From assembly GCA_020740775.1 (NCBI GenBank), contig JAHEWK010000014.1:1364001-1428000 (forward strand): 64,000 nt of DNA. Reading direction: 5' to 3'. Origin of the DNA: Ilyonectria destructans (taxonomy: Eukaryota > Ascomycota > Sordariomycetes > Hypocreales > Nectriaceae). Below the pieces are notes generated by a model, which was given only the letters and a program-made list of their open reading frames with translations, searched no databases and was not told the DNA's origin. Each line of letters opens with the position of its first letter. Position 1 is the stretch's first letter. The translations under genes were made by a program, and so were the position numbers. Shown here in pieces: positions 21,702-31,494 of the stretch.

Positions 21702-23910
21702 TTACAACCGCTCTCCACAATGGTTCTTCTGTCGCGGATCAGAACCCGCCTCGAACCTCCCCTCCGGATCCTGCATGACGCCCTCAACAATGCTCAGCCC
21801 CGGTTCAACATAGGTAATGTTATGCCCGCGCCTGCGGAGGTCCACGGTGATGGGCTCCGAGAAGTGTTGCTCAGTGAGGATAGTGTTAGGCATGAGCTGG
21901 TCGTGCAGGCGCGGCTCGGCGACGGCTTCCTTGATACCGATGGCGTCCGACAAGATGCGCCAGAGGACCTGCGTCGTGGAAGAGATGATGCGCGAGCCGC
22001 CGGCAGCGCCCACGGCGGCGAAGAAGCTTCCATCCTCGCGCTCGACAATGACGGGCGTGATGGATGAGAGCGGGCGCTTTCCCGGGCGGATGTAGTTTTG
22101 CTCGGACGGCTGGAAGCCGAACTCGTTGGGGACGTCGGGGATGGAGAAGTCGTTCATCTCGTTGTTACTGGGAGTGGTCAGCAAGTCATTACGGGGCGTA
22201 TAGGTTAAGAGGATTGGATGGAATAGATGCGATAGATGGGATGTGACTTACAGTACGATTCCAGTCTTGTCACACATTACCAGCGACCCGAACAGCAAGT
22301 TGACCGTCGTCGTAAGCGACACGGCATAGCCCTGGTTATCAGCCGCAACCATGTGCGAAGTGCCGTGGTTTTCAGCAGCGTAGATACGCCAAGGGTCATA
22401 CATGGTAATATTTTGCGGCTTGTTTTGGATCTTCCGGCGGATCTTCGTGCCGTAGTCCTTGTCCACCATCAGCTCCTCAAACGACGAGATGTTGGGGCTG
22501 AAGGCCGGGTCACCGAGCTTGCCGCGGGATCCGTAGGCAAACTTGCTGGCCTCGACGAAGCGGTGCCAGTCCTGGGAGTTATCTTTCTTGGGTGTGTCGT
22601 AGCCCTCCAGCGTATTGAGCATGTTCAACGACACGGCGCCGCTGGCAGGCGAGCCGAAGGTGAAGAGCTTGTAGCCTCGGTGGGTTGTGTTGAGGATATC
22701 GCGTGTCTCAATCGTGTAATTTTGGAGGTCGGAAAGCTCAATGATACCACCCCGGGATTTAATGGTCTTGACCAAGTGCTTGCCTGTATTGTGTTAGTGG
22801 CCGGGGTCTATACTGGAGGGTGGGATACGGGAACTTACCAGTGGGCCCGTTGTAGAACTCCTGGGGGCCTTTCCGAGCAATCTGAATCAGGGTGCTTTTG
22901 GGGTGTTGTTAGCAAGCGCATAGAAAAGATGAAGAGTTGCTCACTTCGCGTATCGTGACCTCGTGACCCTATCTCCCTCCTTCTTCAGTTGTCCTGTAAC
23001 ATAGTCAGCGCCATGGCGCCCTTCTCGACCTCGAGGCGCTGAAACAAACCGTTGTGGGCAAAGTCCTTGGCCCACGAGGAGTCTTGCGTTAAGAAATTCG
23101 TGTCTTTTCCCTTGAGGACTTTGCCGATGTACGCCATGAAATCAGAGTTGACTGTCATTTGTCAGCCTGGGGTCTGGCGTGGCGTCAGGACTAGGAGATG
23201 TTGCTTGACTGACGCGGGAACCCTTTCTTCGCTTTCCAGATAGCACCTTCCATCACAACCGACCAGGGAAGTCTCTGTATATATAAGGTCAGCCAGTTTA
23301 TGATGCTCTAGTAGCAGTGTTGGGGTTTTCACATACACCATATTTCTGGTGGGCGTACCACAGACCAGCGACCTCACCAGGAACGGCAACGGACAATCCG
23401 CCGTAGACGCTCTTCTCGGGCTGCCCGTTATACATGTCCTCGGAGGCTTTGGCCGGCGCAGTTTCCCGAAAGTCGATGGCCTCATATGTGCCATTCTTAT
23501 CACGGACGAGCATGAAGCCGCCACCGCCAATACCGGCGTGGTACGGCGCGATGACACCCACGCAGAAGGCCGTCCCAACAATGGCATCAATGGCGTTACC
23601 CTAGACAGGTCAGTTTACAAAGAAGATGGCGGCGGCGGTTAGGCTGGAGGTCTTACGCCCTTGGCGAGCAGGGCCCTTCCGATATGAGTACACTCGTATG
23701 CTTCGCTGGCAATGGCGGCTCTTGTGTTTGGCTCGGGGTTGAAGAGCCACTGATCTATCAGCGGCCTTGCTGTTGATAAGCCATGATGGGTTGTAGACGC
23801 GAGCAAGAGCTGCAAGGCCCTAGTAATCAGGGAGGACTCTGAATATCGTTAGCTACACCATCATGAAGACGAGCAGCACCGAAGCACACTGCGCTCATAG
23901 ACTCACTCAT
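21702..23910 (-). CDS. Gamma-glutamyltranspeptidase
   Basis: I reconstruct nine exons on the minus strand: 23910-23907, 23838-23657, 23600-23337, 23274-23214, 23151-23050, 22993-22945, 22894-22839, 22783-22252 and 22167-21702. The product is 571 residues. The coding part of exon 1 is only ATG-A. No other ATG precedes the conserved region, and splicing yields MKSSLITRALQLLLAS, a plausible signal peptide. Family motifs include GGNAIDAIVG, GIGGGGFMLV, FRETAP, VPGEVAGLW, AKGAM-type helices, and the autoprocessing site HGTSHM with nucleophile Thr near residue 381. They continue with LNNEMNDFS and PLSSITPVIV. The enzyme cleaves glutathione and gamma-glutamyl conjugates and is probably secretory or vacuolar. 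All phases close, and the exon-5/6 junction restores AHNGQLKKEGDRVTRSRYA. Confidence 0.92.
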
Positions 23911-24410
23911 GGCCGGTTGATTTGTCAGTAGCCTGAGGTGGTGTCTCCGACTTATCGGCTACCCGGGACGTAGCGCGGGTGTAGATGACAAGAGATAAGA
24001 AACCCGTTCCCCCGCACAGCAACTCCGGAGCGAGATATTCCAAGAAAATCGAAACGGCGGCGACGGAGAACTAGACCGACTCTCTCGGGGAATTTGGTTT
24101 CAAAAAGGAAACGACACAGGAGCAAACGTTGACGTGATCGGCGTCTTGGCCCGATGCCCGGATGGTTCCCAGTCCGCCCCGGTAGATGCAAGTCCGTCCC
24201 GCGTGAGACCCGTCACCTGCCGCAAGTCGGTGGGCTGCGGCCAATCAGGCGCCCTGCGATGATACCTAGAGGGCCAATCATTGGCCAGGAAGTTTTTCTC
24301 TTCAAGACATCGTCTCCATTTCGATCAGCATCAAGGTTGAACAACTTCATCTCTCGCAGCTCACTAGGTTCTCACGAATCAATTTGATTTTTTATTTATT
24401 GAGCCCGTCG
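23911..24410. promoter_or_regulatory. Divergent GGT/TRM2 promoter with paired CCAAT boxes
   Basis: The 500-bp spacer contains CCAAT at 24241-24245. It also contains a near-perfect inverted pair, GGCCAATCATTGGCC, at 24272-24286, with two CCAAT boxes facing each other around one central base. This is a likely docking place for the CCAAT-binding complex and sits about 125-170 bp from the TRM2 ATG. Confidence 0.5.
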
Positions 24411-26180
24411 ATGAGAGCGCTGAGGGTTCTTCCCACAGTCTCGTTTAGAGCGCGCCCACAGAACCTTCGCTCCTTTGCCGCCATGGCCTCTGCGCTGGCT
24501 GAAGCGCCCAAGGTGCTCAACGGCCACGTCCCAGGCGACATGATGAGCGGCATCACCAACGGCGTCGCCACGACCAGCAACGGCAATGAAAATGGAAATG
24601 AGAGCAACCAGCAAAAGAGGCCCGCCAAGAGACAAAACCCCGGCAACAACCGTGCGTGGAAGCAGAAGAAGACCAAGCGGGAGAAGAACATCACCGAGGG
24701 ATCCATTGAGGAAGTCCTTAAGTACGACATCGAGGCGCTGCTAGCCTCGCGCAAATCCCAGTCTGACGCCGAAGTCGACGCAAATGCCGAGGATGATGTC
24801 CCCGAGCTATACGCTGAGACCGAGGTCGAAGTCCTGTCACTCTCGTCCACCGGTGACGGCCTCGCCATGCGCGCCGGCTCTGACCAGGTCTACATCGTGC
24901 CCTTCACCGTCCCCGGCGACATAGCCCGGATCAAGATCTACCGGCACGTGCGCGACGAGAAGCAATCCTTCGCCGACTTCGTCTCCATCGTCAAGCCCTC
25001 GCCCCTGCGAGACGACGCCCGCATCCAGTGCAAGTACTTCGCCTCGTGCGGCGGCTGCCAGTTCCAGATGCTCGACTATTCCGAGCAGCTCCTCCACAAG
25101 AAGCGCATCGTCGACCGCGCCTTTCGCAACTTCTCCAACCTCGCCCCGGAGGTCGTCCCCGCCATCAACGACACCATTGGCAGCCCCCTGCAGTACGGCT
25201 ACCGCACCAAGCTGACGCCGCACTTTGATGGTCCCCCGGGCTTCCGCCATAACAAGCGCGGCAAGAACCCCAGGACGCCCTTCGGATCATGCCCGGACAT
25301 CGGCTTTATGCAAAAAGGTCGCCGCAAGGTCATAGATATCGAGGACTGCCCTATTGGTACCAACGCAGTGCGTCTCGGCATGGGACGAGAGCGAGAGCGC
25401 ATGCACAAGGACTTTGCCAACTACCAGCGTGGCGCCACCATTCTCCTTCGCGAGGACACCAAGCGTCTCCCCAAGGATAGCGACGAGATTCCCCAGGGCG
25501 AAGTCCCCCCTTATACGGTCCGCGTCGACAACGACGACACCGTCGACCTCAAGACGTGCATCACCGACTCCAAGGCCACTACCACCGAGTACATCGGCGA
25601 CTACCTATTCACCAACCCAGCGGGCTCCTTCTTCCAGAACAACAACTCCATCCTCCCCAAATTCACAAGCTACATTCGCGACCGCATCCTCCCTCCCTCG
25701 GGCAACATTAAGTACCTCATCGACGCCTACTCGGGCTCCGGCCTCTTCACAATCACCCTGGCCTCGCTGTTCGAGCACTCCATCGGAATCGACATCGCCG
25801 CCGACTCCATCGCCTCGGCCGGCCGCAACGCCGCGCTCAACGGCATGGGCGAGGACCGCTGCAAGTTCATCGCCGCCGACGCTGGCGAGCTCTTCAAGAG
25901 CGTCTCCTACAACGCCGACGAGACCGTCGTCGTCCTCGACCCGCCTCGCAAGGGCTGCGACGCCTCCTTCCTCTCCCAGCTGCGCCGCTTTGGGCCCCGC
26001 CGCGTCCTCTACGTCAGCTGCAACGTGCACACGCAGGCCCGCGACGTGGGCGTCTTGGTGCGCGGTGAGGGCGAGGGCGAGCGATATGAGATCGAGAGCC
26101 TGGTCGGCTTCGACTTCTTCCCGCAGACGGGACACGTGGAGGGCGTTGCGATTCTCAACAGGGTTGATACCAAGGCGTAA
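24411..26180 (+). CDS. TRM2: tRNA (uracil-5-)-methyltransferase Trm2
   Basis: This is a single exon of 589 residues. It is a SAM-dependent enzyme that makes m5U54 in the T-loop of tRNA. A TRAM-like domain lies at about 140-195. The Cys motif CKYFASCGGCQ plus a later Cys in IEDCPIG is the RumA/RlmD iron-sulphur-type set. NPAGSFFQNNN, DAYSGSGLFT, DPPRKGCD and the catalytic VSCNVHTQARD follow. The first 25 residues (MRALRVLPTVSFRARPQNLR, then SFAAM) look like a mitochondrial presequence, and a second in-frame ATG at 24483 (MASALAEAP) would give a cytosolic/nuclear form. The frame extends a few codons upstream without an ATG. Confidence 0.95.
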   Translation: MRALRVLPTVSFRARPQNLRSFAAMASALAEAPKVLNGHVPGDMMSGITNGVATTSNGNENGNESNQQKRPAKRQNPGNNRAWKQKKTKREKNITEGSIEEVLKYDIEALLASRKSQSDAEVDANAEDDVPELYAETEVEVLSLSSTGDGLAMRAGSDQVYIVPFTVPGDIARIKIYRHVRDEKQSFADFVSIVKPSPLRDDARIQCKYFASCGGCQFQMLDYSEQLLHKKRIVDRAFRNFSNLAPEVVPAINDTIGSPLQYGYRTKLTPHFDGPPGFRHNKRGKNPRTPFGSCPDIGFMQKGRRKVIDIEDCPIGTNAVRLGMGRERERMHKDFANYQRGATILLREDTKRLPKDSDEIPQGEVPPYTVRVDNDDTVDLKTCITDSKATTTEYIGDYLFTNPAGSFFQNNNSILPKFTSYIRDRILPPSGNIKYLIDAYSGSGLFTITLASLFEHSIGIDIAADSIASAGRNAALNGMGEDRCKFIAADAGELFKSVSYNADETVVVLDPPRKGCDASFLSQLRRFGPRRVLYVSCNVHTQARDVGVLVRGEGEGERYEIESLVGFDFFPQTGHVEGVAILNRVDTKA

Positions 26181-26381
26181 ACAAAAGGGATACCACGGAG
26201 CATTAAAAAAGTATGGCGCTTTGTATAGTACGTCGGGACGGAAAATAAAAATGAACAATTTTGCTGGAAATGGCTTGGAGCATCCTGCAGTACCATACGT
26301 GACATGAAAAGCAATCTTTTTGCTTGTGAAAAACAAAAAACCGAGAGCGCCGTACATACATACAATCATTTCCCCCAGTCG

Positions 26382-28586
26382 TTATTTCTGCTCCAGCAGC
26401 GCCTTGAGGGCTTGGACAGTGACCTCGAGAACCTCGGGCCGCCGGCTCTTCTTAAGACACTCCTTGAGGACGTCGACGCCGCTCTCGTCCTTGATCTTTT
26501 CACGGGCGAGCTTGCCGGTGTCGCCCTCGGCAGACACGAGGTTGAGCACGACGAAGACGCCGCGGTGGCGGATGTTCTCGTCGTCGTCGACGCACATGCC
26601 GAGGACGACCTTGACGCCACGGTCGCGGTGGAGGACACCGCGGACGACGGACTCAAACGACGTCAGGGACGCGAGGGCGCCGCCGGCAGCGCTGCGGGTG
26701 CCGGCGTCTTCGGCGTCGGCGAGGGCGAGGAGGATGTGGAGGCGGTTCCGGGCTTTGGCGGTTTCCTCGGCGTAGAGGGCGATGGCCTCGGGGGCTTGGA
26801 CGAGGTTGCAGACGAGCTCGACGGCGGCCTTGGAGACGAGGGCGTTTGAGGAAAGGAGCTGCTCTTCGAGGTGCGACCACGCAGTGGTGACGATGGTGCG
26901 CCTCATGTCGTCGTCCTCCATGGATGCTAGGTTGGTCAGGGCCATGAGGGCCTCGAATGAGGGAAGCAGGTCGCGCGTCTCGGCTGCTGGGTCAGGGGGG
27001 ATGATGGACACCAGAGGTCTCACAGCTGCGCTGACGGGAGTGTTGCGGTTGCCGCCAAAGACCAGGGCAGGGTTTGTGCTGATGAGGATGCGAGCGAGCG
27101 CGTGAGCGGCCAGGCGGCGCGCGGGAGCCTCAGTCTGGGGGAGGGTCATCCACGAGGCGAGGAGGAGTCGAACGGCACCTTGCTGGGCGAGCTGGCCGCG
27201 GAGCGTCTTGGTGACGGAGAGGGCAAAGATGATGGAGATGGCGAGGGCCAGGGAGGCGGGCGAGCCGTTCTTGCAGTGAGTTACGAGGACGGGGGTGATG
27301 CCGGCGTCAAAGACCATCTTGCACCGCTGGGCGACGCTGTCGTCGCGGTCCAGGGGATCGGGGCCGGACAACTTGCCGGCGGCGTTGGCATATGCCTTGA
27401 GCTGGCTCATCTTCTTCTCCTCGTCCGTCATGTTGGGCAAGTACCTGGTGAGGTTGACAAAGATGCTCAGGGCGCCGTAGGTGGTGGGGGACCTGGGCTG
27501 GGCGTCGCCGAGCGTCTTGACGAGCTTCTTGAGCAGCTCGGCGTTGTTGGCGACGGATTCCTTGACCTTGGGCTGGAGGGAGGCGTAGGCCAGACCCTCG
27601 ATGGAGTGCTTACGGCCGTGGTCTTCGTCTCTCAGGATCATCTTGGTGAACATGTCGGACAACTCCTCGATGCTGGTGACTGCAGGCTCAATCCTGCTGG
27701 ACTGGCTAGCATCGCCGGGTGCGGGTTTAGTAGGAACTGCCTTGAATTCTGGGTCAGTCAGTCAGGGACAAAACACGATGGGCCCGCCTGGTATAAGTCA
27801 TCTCACCCTCAGCTTGGCTAGGATCACGGCGGCCAGATACTGGACCTGCTCCGAGTGTCGGCGCATGGAGACGGAGCCTCCGTCACTCTGCAGGTTGGGG
27901 TCGGCGTTTGTGCTGCGGACGACCTCGTTGAGGTCCGAATCGACCACCTCCTCGAGCCACTCAATGCAGTACTTGTTGATGGCCTCGCGGCACTGCGAGT
28001 TCATGCAGGCGGCGTTGAGCATCTCTAGACAGGCCGTCTCGACCTTGCGGCTCTTCCACTTCCTCCTCATAAGAGGGCCCAGGGTGGACAGGAAGCCCTC
28101 GTTGAGGAACATGCCCGCGGTGAGATCCGGGACGATGGGGAAGGTCGAGGCGGCGACGCAGAAGGCGACGATGTAGTCGTCATAGGTGCCCCTCCGAACG
28201 CGGTCAAAGAAGAAGGTCGACAGCATCTTGGAGCCCTCGTCGCCGGCGGCCTTGAGGTAGGCCGAGGTCGAGAGGGTGGCGTGACCGCGGACAATCTCAG
28301 GCTGCCTCATGTCGAGGTAGCACAGCACCGTGTCGACGCAGTCGCCGTCGATGAGCTTGCAAATGGACTCACGCGCGGGGTCCTTCTGGCGGGCCTCGAA
28401 GTCGTCGTTGAGCAGCTTGGTCAGCTCGTCCAGGTCGCGGCACGTCTCGTTGTCCTCCTGGCCGCCCTCCATCAGGCGGGCAAAGACGATGAGGGTCTGG
28501 TCCTCGATGGACGGGGCCGGCGTCGGAGTCGGGGCCGGCACCACGGCCGTGGCCTGGGCCTGGTCGGGCTCAGTGTTGGCCGCCAT
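26382..28586 (-). CDS. CRO1: UNC-45/Cro1/She4-family myosin chaperone
   Basis: There are two exons (28586-27807 and 27740-26382) encoding 712 residues. The protein is an all-helical array of armadillo-like repeats with no N-terminal TPR, as in fungal She4/Cro1. The conserved central part contains LPPKV-like ARM helices, FVNLTRYLPNMTDEEKK, ALARILISTNPALVFGG and LPSFEALMALTNLAS. The C-terminal UCS region ends LKALLEQK. Proteins of this family fold and stabilise myosin motors, and the Podospora homologue Cro1 is needed for the syncytial to cellular transition in sexual development. The N-terminus is a Pro/Ala-rich low-complexity leader. Confidence 0.9.
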
Positions 28587-29732
28587 GAGACACCCGGGAG
28601 CAGAAGGCGAGACGGGCGGGATGGTGGTTTTGGTCGGGGCGATTGGGAGAGGTGCGGTGTAGTGTATTAGAGGCAGGCGAGGGGCGGCGGCGCCAGGTCT
28701 GATGATGTACTATGGAGTGACGGGCTGTAAATGTCAACCAGACCGGGAGCGCGTGGAGGTGGCCCCTCACGGGATAAGAAAATGCTGTGGTGGGGTTTCC
28801 GCGATTGGGTCCCCTTCAGTGGCCTGGACCCCACTGAACGCTCCGGTTTACTGGTCCACACGGCCGCCGAGCTCTTCCAGGTTCCAGCTGTCTGCAGCTC
28901 CGTAGCTCTCCTGAGCGGTGCTATGTATGGCTCCCGCAGCTCGGGACTGGCAGCCAAAACGACGTGGAACATCGCTTTGTCCTAGTGCCCGTCCCACGCC
29001 GTCATCGCCGCGCCGATAAGGGGCCCTAGTGCAAATCACCCCCCAGCACTCCAGCGTCGCAGCGCCGCAGTGCTGCAGCGTGTCAGTGCCCCGAATTTTA
29101 CAGGAGGCTCATCACGTGTTTTGGCGTACCCCCCATTCCCCCATCCTCCCCAATCCCCTGGAAGCACACTGGCTGTTGCCGTCTCCAGCCGCGTTGCACA
29201 GGCATTCACACGACTTTTTTTTGGGGCATGACCGATGACGCTTGATCAACGCAACTTTAGCCCTGCCAATCGGCCAAGACGCTCATACACCCACTCAAGC
29301 CCCAACGCCAAATCTTTTCACGCCTGCTGGACGCGCCCGCGCCGATAACGAGAACTTGCGTGACCTGCAGAGAAAAAAAGAAAAAAAGAAAAAAGAAAAA
29401 AAGAGAGAGAAAGACAGGCGCGTCTACCTTGGAAGATCCAGGCTCCTCGACAGCCCACAGCCCTTTGAGACAGACCTTGTTAGTCGTCGCACAGACCCGT
29501 CGCACCCAGTCTAGCCGCGCATCAAGCTTTCTCCCAGCTTGAGCCTCAACTTTTGCCACGCCGAAAACCAACCATTCTCGCAACGACATCCGTGATCCGT
29601 CTTCACAGCGCCTCGCTCGCCGGCTCCGAATCCTCCCCTCTGCACTCTAGGGCTCCGAACAGCGGCTGGCCTCGCTCTCCCCGGACCTCGTAGCTGCCTC
29701 GACCACCCCCAAGAGCCGTCCCGCAGTCAACC
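28587..29732. promoter_or_regulatory. Divergent CRO1/TFB4 intergenic region
   Basis: This 1.1 kb has no supportable gene. It includes an A-rich AAAAAGAAAAAAAG-type run at about 29370-29405 on the plus strand, about 330 bp before the TFB4 start, and a T run near 29215-29223. Confidence 0.4.
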
Positions 29733-30815
29733 ATGGACGCCGTCGACGTTTCCGAGCACTACGAGGTCACCACCGCCGAAGAGACGCCCTCGCTCCTCTC
29801 CATCGTCCTCGACACCAACCCGCGCGCCTGGGCCGCCCTCAGCGATGTGTTGCCCATGTCCCGCGCCATCGCCAACATCCTCGTGTTTGTCAACGCCCAC
29901 CTGGCCTTCAGCAACGCCAACGAGGTAGCCCTCATCGCCGCCCACCTCGACCGCGCCGCCTGGCTGTATCCCTCGCCGCCGAACCCCAAGTCGAAGGCCG
30001 CCGATACCTCTGGTGATGTCCCGATGCAGGATGCCCCGACCGCGGCTCCTTCGTCCTCGGCGAACAAGTACCCGCACTTTGCACAGATCGAGACGGCCGT
30101 CCTCTCTTCCGTGCGGAAGCTCGTCGACAAGACCACCGAGGCTGACCTGGCCGCCACCACGACACAGCTCTCAGGTGCCCTGACGTTGGCTCTCTGCCAC
30201 ATCAACAAAGCCGCGCAGGCCCTGTGCTCGCCAGCCGCCAACTTGGAGGATAGCCGCAAGGCCAACGCCTCCGACGCACCGCCCACCGTTCACGGCCGCA
30301 TTCTCGTCATCTCCGTCTCTGACTCGGAGCCCTCGCAGTACATCCCGACCATGAATGCCGTCTTCGCTGCTGCTCACGCCCAGGTTGTCATCGACACCCT
30401 CTCCCTGTCTGGCGATCCGACCTTCCTCCAGCAAGCCTGCTTCAACACCGGCGGCACCTTTCTCGCTGCCACCCATCCCCAAGGCCTGCTTACATACCTC
30501 ATGTTTGGCCTGATGGCTGACAGCCAGGCTCGCGAGGCTCTCATCGCGCCCACCCACGACACCGTGGACTTCCGCGCTGCGTGTTTCTGCCACGGCCGAG
30601 TCGTCGATACCGGCTTTGTGTGCTCCATCTGTCTGAGCATCTTCTGCGAACTGCCTCCCGGCGCCGAATGCTTGACATGCGGCACTAAGCTCGCACTAGG
30701 CAACTATGGCGCCAAACCCGCTGTCGTTCCCCGAAAGAAGAAGAAGAAGAGGCGCATTGTTAACGGCAACTCGCGCGAAGAAACGGGAAGCGCAACCGGG
30801 ACACCACGCCCATAA
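29733..30815 (+). CDS. TFB4: TFIIH subunit Tfb4 (p34)
   Basis: This is a single exon of 360 residues. A von Willebrand A-like fold begins with PSLLSIVLDTNPRAW. It continues through ILVFVNAHLAFSNANEVALIA, GRILVISVSDSEPSQYIPTMNA and QACFNTGGTFL, all characteristic of Tfb4. A C-terminal zinc-binding segment (CFCHGRVVDTGFVCSICLSIF, then CLTCG) is the C4-type ring of the subunit, and a basic KKKKKRR tail follows. Tfb4 belongs to the TFIIH core that opens promoters and repair bubbles and pairs with Ssl1. An insert of about 20 residues (SKAADTSGDVPMQD) sits in the first half. Confidence 0.93.
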   Translation: MDAVDVSEHYEVTTAEETPSLLSIVLDTNPRAWAALSDVLPMSRAIANILVFVNAHLAFSNANEVALIAAHLDRAAWLYPSPPNPKSKAADTSGDVPMQDAPTAAPSSSANKYPHFAQIETAVLSSVRKLVDKTTEADLAATTTQLSGALTLALCHINKAAQALCSPAANLEDSRKANASDAPPTVHGRILVISVSDSEPSQYIPTMNAVFAAAHAQVVIDTLSLSGDPTFLQQACFNTGGTFLAATHPQGLLTYLMFGLMADSQAREALIAPTHDTVDFRAACFCHGRVVDTGFVCSICLSIFCELPPGAECLTCGTKLALGNYGAKPAVVPRKKKKKRRIVNGNSREETGSATGTPRP

Positions 30816-31494
30816 GCCAGGAATATGTACATAACCATTTCCCAGGACATTACTGCCGCATGCTTGCGTCCACTGGCTTTTCTTGGCTGCCCAAGAAGCC
30901 CAGTTGGTCCTCCTTTTCCAGGAGTGAGATAGCACAAGGCGGCGAAAGGAAGCTTCTAGGCTTGCTCATCCTAACCCAAACGGATGTTGGTTATCGGATT
31001 GACGTATTGAAAGAAAATCGACTCGAAAGAGACGGATGGATTGCGTCACTCGCTAAAGAGGCTTCCCATAATGGACTACGTCCCTTTCTGAAAAAGAAAG
31101 ACGGGCAGTCAAACCCAATGGAAGCCAGGCCTGATTAGCTGGCACTAGATGCCTGTTGCGATAGATACCTTGACTGAAGCCAAGGTTGAGGGAACCTTTT
31201 TGGCTTCCTTCTGAAAATATATGATACCAGTAACGCATTGGATACCTTATACGTTCCGATCGTACTCTACACTACGCGTGGGGAACACAACTCGCTATCC
31301 GGGATGTGTTGAACCAAAGCCCAGCACGGGATGAATGCATGTTTAGGGCTAGAGGGTATCACTGGTGTCTATACTAACTTACAAACGTTTCCACGTCCAA
31401 CAACCGCAAAGACTTCCCAACTCCATAGAAGTATCGACACACATCCGAGACCAATTTTGACGACTGATTAGGCATCCCAAGGGCCACCACATAG
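30816..31494. other. Convergent TFB4/taspase-like 3' region
   Basis: This 680-bp spacer lies between two stop codons. Only short unrecognised frames are present. It probably holds both 3' UTRs. Confidence 0.4.

Noticed and set aside
25354..26307. 317-codon plus-strand frame and 254-codon minus-strand frame over TRM2
   Set aside because: The first is almost only Ser/Thr/Pro/Arg/Ala and the second Val/Ala/Asp/Glu/Gly. Both are shadows of the GC-rich TRM2 frame.
27160..27172. GGAGTCGAACGGC, resembling the T-arm of a minus-strand tRNA
   Set aside because: It lies within the CRO1 coding exon, and no acceptor, D or anticodon stems surround it.
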